DNA of 64,000 bases from Cystobacter fuscus. GTDB taxonomy: Bacteria > Myxococcota > Myxococcia > Myxococcales > Myxococcaceae. Position 1 is the stretch's first letter, and each line of letters begins with the position of its first letter. A program made the translations under genes and the position numbers. Location of the stretch: the NCBI RefSeq assembly GCF_002305875.1, contig NZ_CP022098.1, forward strand, positions 6,076,001 to 6,140,000. Direction: 5' to 3'. This document shows, one piece after another, positions 59,971 through 64,000 of the stretch. The notes under the pieces are model-generated. The model was not told the DNA's origin, did no database searches, and saw only the letters and a list, made by a program, of their open reading frames with translations.

Positions 59971-60891
59971 ATGGCTACCGTGAACCAACTCCTGGCCATG
60001 CGCGCCTTCGTGCGCGTCGTCGAGACCGGCTCGTTCAGCCGCGCGGCCGACCAGTTGGCCCAGCCGCGCTCGACGATCAGCAAGCTGGTCACGGATCTCG
60101 AAAAGCATCTCGGCATCAAGCTGATGCATCGCACCACCCGCGCGCTCGCCGTCACCTCGGACGGATTGGAGTACTACCGCCGCGCCGAGCGCCTGATCGC
60201 CGAGCTCGACGCCATGGACCACGCGGTGCGCGGCAGGAAGCTCAAGCCCAGCGGCCACCTGCGTGTCGATGCGCCGGCCACCTTCGCCACCACGCTGCTG
60301 ATCCCGGCCCTTCCTGACTTTCACCGCGAGTATCCCGACATCACGATCGCGCTGGGCATCAGCGACCGCACCATCAATATCGTGGGCGAAGGGGTGGACT
60401 GCGTGCTGCGCGCCGGCAAGCTGGGCGACATGGCCATGGTCGGGCGCACGCTCACCGAGCTGCGGTATGTCACCTGCGCGTCGCCCGCCTATCTGCAACG
60501 CATGGGCACGCCGGCCACGCCACGCGAGCTCGAACGCCACCACCTGCGGGCCGGTTACTTCTTCGCCGCCACCGGCAAGGCCGATCCGTTGATCTTCGAG
60601 AAAGGCGCCGAACGCCACGACATCGTCGCCGCCGAGTTCTCGACCAACGAAGGCAACGGCCTGCTCGCGCTGATGCTGGCGGGCCTGGGCATCGGCCAGC
60701 ACCTGCGGCGCTGTGTCCAGCCCTATCTGGATTCGGGTGAACTGGTGCCGTTGCTGGAAGACTGGTCGCGCCCGCCGCTGCCGCTCCATGTCCTCTATCC
60801 GCCCAACCGGCATCAGCATGCCCGGTTGAAGGTCTTCGTCGATTGGGTCAGGCAGACCTTCGGCGACGCGGCGTCCGCGGTCGACCCGTAG
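59971..60891 (+). CDS. LysR-family regulator
   Basis: 306 residues. The N-terminal HTH MRAFVRVVETGSFSRAADQLAQPRSTISKLVTDLEKHLGIKLMHRTTR is a textbook LysR start (~10-55), followed by the effector-binding domain (GHLRVDAPATFATTLLIPALPDFHREYPDI, CASPAYLQRMGTPATPRELERHH). Convergent with the RidA-like gene, so the target may lie elsewhere. Start at ATG 59971. The frame is open through the TetR gene's end, but this Met has the standard context. Confidence 0.92.
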   Translation: MATVNQLLAMRAFVRVVETGSFSRAADQLAQPRSTISKLVTDLEKHLGIKLMHRTTRALAVTSDGLEYYRRAERLIAELDAMDHAVRGRKLKPSGHLRVDAPATFATTLLIPALPDFHREYPDITIALGISDRTINIVGEGVDCVLRAGKLGDMAMVGRTLTELRYVTCASPAYLQRMGTPATPRELERHHLRAGYFFAATGKADPLIFEKGAERHDIVAAEFSTNEGNGLLALMLAGLGIGQHLRRCVQPYLDSGELVPLLEDWSRPPLPLHVLYPPNRHQHARLKVFVDWVRQTFGDAASAVDP

Positions 60892-60914
60892 CGCAGCGGC
60901 GCGACAAGCTCGCG

Positions 60915-61313
60915 TCAGGGCACGATGGCCGTCACGCGGATCTCGACCCGCATCGTAGGATCGCCCAGCGCCGCGACGCCGAGCGAGGTCCAGATGGGAG
61001 CGTGATTGGGCATGTAGTGGCGAAACAGCCTGACCATGGTCTCGTTGACCTCGGGCGGAAAGCCGAGGTGATACGAGTTCACGTGCACCACGTGCTCCCA
61101 GCCCGCCCCCGCGGTCGCCAGCGTGCGACCCACGTTGCGAAACGCCTGGACGATCTCCTCGGTGAGCGACTCGGGGAATTCCCAGTCGTCGTTCCAGCCG
61201 CCCTGGCCCGAGGTCTCGACGCGATTGCCGATCTTCAGCGCCTGGGAGTAATGCATGCCATCGAGCTGGCGGTCCCCATAGCCGGGGGTGACGAAAAATT
61301 CGGGCTTGTTCAT
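60915..61313 (-). CDS. RidA/YjgF-family protein
   Basis: 132 residues. Typical RidA fold: MNKPEFFVTPGYGDRQLDGMHYSQALKIGNRVETSGQGGW, EEIVQAFRNVGRTLATAGAGWEHVVHVNSYHL, GDPTMRVEIRVTAIV. The Arg of the imine-deaminating RidA is in PTMRVEIRVT (VEIRV type), so some enamine/imine deaminase activity is possible. Start at ATG 61313. Confidence 0.88.
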   Translation of the reverse strand: MNKPEFFVTPGYGDRQLDGMHYSQALKIGNRVETSGQGGWNDDWEFPESLTEEIVQAFRNVGRTLATAGAGWEHVVHVNSYHLGFPPEVNETMVRLFRHYMPNHAPIWTSLGVAALGDPTMRVEIRVTAIVP

Positions 61314-61428
61314 GGTACTCCTGGGTTCTGCATGAGAGGGGTCGATGCTAAAGAACCGCACACCCGGGAAACAGCCCGCATTCCCGCCATGACCATCCAT
61401 GCCCATGGACAATCTGGCCGGACCTGAC

Positions 61429-61550
61429 CGTCCAACGCCGCTCCAGCACGCGCCGAGCCCGGGTCGTGGTGACGCAGTGCGGTGACCAGGGCGGCGTGGT
61501 GCGCGGAAGAAGAGGAGGCGTCAGGCGCCGGGGCGCGAGCGCCCGCGAGG
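61429..61550 (-). pseudogene. CHAT-gene relic, duplicated from the gene at the right end
   Basis: 61476-61550 (75 bases) is nearly identical, without gaps, to 63698-63772 inside the CHAT gene; the encoded piece is LAGARAPAPDASSSS.HHAALVTAL. 61429-61474 resembles 63298-63343, the sequence just after that CHAT gene's stop. In the live gene these two stretches are about 350 bases apart; here they are joined, so the relic has lost the catalytic Cys region. The remaining bases to 61662 have no recognisable gene. Confidence 0.75.
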
Positions 61551-61662
61551 CCGGAGGCTGGAGGCTGGGGGCGGTGGAGAGCATCGTCACCGTGCCGGCC
61601 CGCCACTCGCATGCGTTCGTGCCCGCGCTGCAATGGCGCGGCATCACTGATGGGCTCATCCG

Positions 61663-62421
61663 CTACTCGGTGTAGACAGCCACCGTCCCACCGCAGGCCG
61701 TGTTGGCCGCACAGCCGACACGAATCTGGTAATAGCCGGAGACGGGAACGGAATAGACGATCTCCGATGCCGTGCCACCACTACCGCAGGCATTGTCGTT
61801 GGCCGCCACCTCGGTGGTGTAGCTGCCGTTGGTCTGCTGAAAGATGCGCAGGAAGGTGTCACCCGTAGCGCTGGCGCCGTACGCCGTGGCGGCGCAGGTG
61901 CTGACGCGGATGGTCTCTCCTCCATTGAAGTAATACTGTCTGTTGAAGGTGTTGAGCCTGGCGTCGTTGGTATTGCTCAGGCTGGTCGCGGGGAAGAGGG
62001 CCTCGCGACGCGAGAGCCCGATGGTGCCCGAGCATTCGCTGTTTCCCAGGCATCCCGCCTGGAGCAGATACATGCCGGAGGTGGCGGCCGTATAGGCGAG
62101 CCAGGAGCCCAGTTGTTCGGGGTTGGCATCGTCATTCTCCGCCACCTCCGTCGAGTCTGGAGCGAAGAGCCGGAGGTAGGTATCACCCGAGGAGGCGCTG
62201 CCCGTGATACCCCAGGTGCCAATCATGACCGTCTCGCCCGCGGCCACGAAGATGGGGATCCGGGCCGAGGTCGTCGTGTCCCGCGCGCTGTTGGTATTCG
62301 CGGCCTGGAAGTCGTGGACCGCCAGCCGCTGCTCGCGAGTCTTCGGGGACGATGGTTCCATCGGTCCCCCGCACACGGTGCTCAGCAAGGACACTCCAAT
62401 CTTTATCATACGGCATGCCAT
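61663..62421 (-). CDS. secreted protein with two PPC-like beta-sandwich repeats
   Basis: 252 residues (MACRMIKIGVSLLSTVCGG; a Met 4 codons later is the alternative). Short export signal ending in VCGG, then two similar beta-sandwich halves. Half 1: IPIFVAAGETVMIGTWGITGSASSGDTYLRLFAPDSTEVAENDDAN, half 2: YYFNGGETIRVSTCAATAYGASATGDTFLRIFQQTNGSYTTEVAANDNA. Both carry the GDTxLRxF..xExAxND pattern of pre-peptidase C-terminal domains and end in YxxQxGC. Probably an adhesive or accessory surface protein, no enzyme. Confidence 0.65.
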   Translation of the reverse strand: MACRMIKIGVSLLSTVCGGPMEPSSPKTREQRLAVHDFQAANTNSARDTTTSARIPIFVAAGETVMIGTWGITGSASSGDTYLRLFAPDSTEVAENDDANPEQLGSWLAYTAATSGMYLLQAGCLGNSECSGTIGLSRREALFPATSLSNTNDARLNTFNRQYYFNGGETIRVSTCAATAYGASATGDTFLRIFQQTNGSYTTEVAANDNACGSGGTASEIVYSVPVSGYYQIRVGCAANTACGGTVAVYTE

Positions 62422-62495
62422 CACCCCCCTCCAGTGATGAGAGATTTCAGGGTCTTCCCATATTGTGTCCATGGTGAGAACGGCAACCTCCCTTC

Positions 62496-63134
62496 TTACT
62501 GGGGCGACGGGGCTCCACAAACACCAGCGACCAGTTCCCTGCGGAAGATCTCCTGGTCATTCCACGTGCATAGGACGCTGATATGTGTGTTCATGTCGGC
62601 ATTGAGCTTGCAATTGTCGAACGCGGACTGACAGGTGATGCTGTTCGAGATGATGGCGGGTTGGAGTTCGGTGGGGGAGATGCAGGAGTAGAGCACCCGT
62701 CTGCCAGTCCCCGACGTGGACTGGCACACCTCGGTGTTGCAGGCCCCCACCGAAATCTCCTTGCGATAGACGACCCGGTCATTCCACGTACAGTAGAAGC
62801 TCAGGGATGGATTGGCCTTGGCATTGAGTTCGCACTTGCGGCGCGCGTCCTGGCAGGACACATTCTCGGCGATGATGAAGTTGTTCGAGTCCTCGCAGGT
62901 ATATCCCTTGTAGGTCCCAGGACCCGTGGCATCCGCGCAAAAATCCGCGAGATGGGGGACCGTGGAAGTGGGGGTCTCCTGCGCCGAGGGCGGAGCCGAT
63001 TCCAGGAGGGCCGCGGTTCCATTCCCGCGCGGGATGTCGGCGGAATCGACAGCCGCTGACCCTCCGTTGGAACCACAACCCGACAGGAGTGCCACGCTCG
63101 GCAGAATCCTGATGACCTGATGCAGTCTCCGCAC
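62496..63134 (-). CDS. lipoprotein with tandem Cys-rich domains
   Basis: 212 residues, GTG at 63134 (read VRRLHQVIRILPSVALLSGCGS; the lipobox is ALLSGC). After a Ser/Thr/Pro-rich spacer come two homologous ~55-residue units, each with the pattern CQxAxxxCxLNAxxNxxxSxxCTWNDxxxxRxExxxGxC: VSCQDARRKCELNAKANPSL and ITCQSAFDNCKLNADMNTHI. The even Cys number suggests disulphides. Function unknown; stop at 62496, 85 bases before the PPC gene start. Confidence 0.6.
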   Translation of the reverse strand: MRRLHQVIRILPSVALLSGCGSNGGSAAVDSADIPRGNGTAALLESAPPSAQETPTSTVPHLADFCADATGPGTYKGYTCEDSNNFIIAENVSCQDARRKCELNAKANPSLSFYCTWNDRVVYRKEISVGACNTEVCQSTSGTGRRVLYSCISPTELQPAIISNSITCQSAFDNCKLNADMNTHISVLCTWNDQEIFRRELVAGVCGAPSPQ

Positions 63135-63354
63135 ACATTCCTCCTCGCCTCGCGTTTGCAGGCGCGCTTTGGGGCCGCCCGCGGGGTCAGCATACGTGCG
63201 CCAATGGGTCCCTGAGGACTTCTTCGATGGAGGCCTCCCTGGGAGGGTGACCGTCTGGACGAATTCGTCCAGAGATCGGCGGGCGTGAGGACGAAACCGT
63301 CCAATGTCTCTCCAGCGCGCGCCGAGCCTGGGTCTTGGTGACGAACGGACTCGT

Positions 63355-64000
63355 TCAGGGAGAGATGGCAACCAGAGGAGCATCGCTGCCCAGGACGATG
63401 AAGGGGGCCCAGTCGTTGGGGTGGGGATGGGAAGCCCGAAGCGAGCGCATGGTCTCGCGCAGCGCGGAGGCGCGGCCCTGTCCGGCCATGAGGTGGAGGT
63501 AATAGGTCTCCATGAGCAGGCGGGTGGAGTCGTCGTTCACCTTCCAGAGACTCATGACGACTGTTTCCGCCCCGGCGACCACCAGGGCGCGGCGCAGGCC
63601 CTGAATCCCCTGGCCCAGGTGGACATCGCCTCGGCCGGTGTCGCAGGCGGAGAGGACGACGAGTTGGGTACCCCAGAGGTTGAGCCCGGCCATCTCCAGT
63701 GCGGTGACCAGGGCGGCGTGGTGCGTGGAGGAAGAGGAGGCGTCAGGCGCCGGGGCGCGAGCGCCCGCGAGGGCGAGGCCGGAGCGGAGCAGGGGTCCCG
63801 GGGAGCTGTGCATGGGACCGGGAGCCTCGACCTGGCCGACGGCGGGGGAGGCCGGGGGAGGGGCAGCGGAGGAGTCCTCGAGGAAGAAGCCGTGGGTGGC
63901 GAGGTGGAGGATGCCCGGGGTGGGAAGGCGGAGCAGTCGCTCCTTGGTGGCCTCGGAGCCGAGGAAGAGCTGGGCCTGGGGCAACAGGCGCTGAATGGCC
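63355..64000 (-). CDS. CHAT-domain protease, C-terminal part (cut by window edge)
   Basis: At least 215 residues of the C-terminal CHAT (caspase-like) domain. The catalytic His lies in ILHLATHGFFLED and the Cys in QLVVLSACDTGRGDVHLGQGIQGL, about 75 residues later; then SLWKVNDDSTRLLMETYY and NDWAPFIVLGSD complete the fold. An insert of ~45 residues (Ala/Pro/Ser-rich) sits between His and Cys. CHAT proteases in myxobacteria often follow TPR repeats, probably beyond the right edge. The frame stays open at 64000. Confidence 0.88.
   Translation of the reverse strand, partial: AIQRLLPQAQLFLGSEATKERLLRLPTPGILHLATHGFFLEDSSAAPPPASPAVGQVEAPGPMHSSPGPLLRSGLALAGARAPAPDASSSSTHHAALVTALEMAGLNLWGTQLVVLSACDTGRGDVHLGQGIQGLRRALVVAGAETVVMSLWKVNDDSTRLLMETYYLHLMAGQGRASALRETMRSLRASHPHPNDWAPFIVLGSDAPLVAISP

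Noticed and set aside
1-64000. CRISPR arrays, rRNA, tRNA, integrases or complete insertion sequences
   Set aside because: None seen on either strand; no regular repeat-spacer series, no cloverleaf and no transposase frame with terminal inverted repeats was found.

Overview
The window is high-GC DNA with dense, mostly operonic genes, many secreted lipoproteins and many one-component regulators. A SitA6-type lipoprotein next to a double-CXXCG SitI6-type protein, the CHAT-domain gene and the FHA-DUF4123 protein all point to a predatory myxobacterium (Myxococcota, probably Archangium/Cystobacter-like). This is inferred from gene families only; no rRNA or tRNA gene is visible.

Layout. (1) 1-22118 is an L-arabinan/L-arabinose utilisation locus. 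A LacI-family regulator (8758-9807) stands against a minus-strand operon araB-araA-sugar-binding protein-ATPase-permease-permease-araD (araD runs off the left edge). A second minus-strand series follows: secreted GH43-AbfB, ChvE-like binding protein, a large multi-domain glycosidase, GguA-like ATPase, GguB-like permease and AraM-like glycerol-1-phosphate dehydrogenase. A divergent secreted GH43-CBM13 enzyme (20235-22118) closes it. Four copies of a 14-bp palindrome lie at the promoters of these units and probably define the regulon. (2) 22151-29311 is a mixed region: a MarR/ABM-monooxygenase pair sharing a palindrome, a TOS1-like lipoprotein, a bactofilin-like protein, an M4 protease with a bulb-lectin tail, and a trans-sulfuration enzyme coupled to a 61-aa Cys protein. 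(3) 30050-44494, after a strikingly AT-rich leader, is the most unusual part. Three overlapping genes encode paralogous Hsp100-like AAA+ proteins, two of which end in domains that resemble peptide-chain release factors with the GGQ motif lost. They are followed by PAAR, a compact RHS toxin with its own C-terminal domain, a candidate immunity protein and an FHA-DUF4123 adaptor. No other type VI secretion gene is in the window. (4) 44600-53270 holds an EEP-family nuclease-like lipoprotein with six FG-GAP repeats, then a patch of broken genes (short SitA6, SitI6 fused to the antisense of a deleted histidine kinase, and a VOC gene with an internal deletion) interspersed with intact enzymes. (5) 53377-61313 holds small regulator/enzyme modules (LysR-isochorismatase-hydrolase, TetR-NmrA, LysR-RidA), several with visible operator palindromes. 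(6) 61429-64000 holds a relic of a CHAT gene, two secreted proteins and the 3' part of an intact CHAT protease gene.

How the parts work together. In the arabinan locus, two secreted GH43 enzymes and the large glycosidase would release arabinose or arabino-oligosaccharides, two CUT2-type ABC importers would take up the sugar, and AraA-AraB-AraD would convert it to xylulose 5-phosphate under LacI-type control. In region 3, PAAR, RHS, DUF4123 and a candidate immunity protein form an effector module, and the triple AAA+ set in the same operon may load, unfold or regulate it. That last role is a hypothesis.
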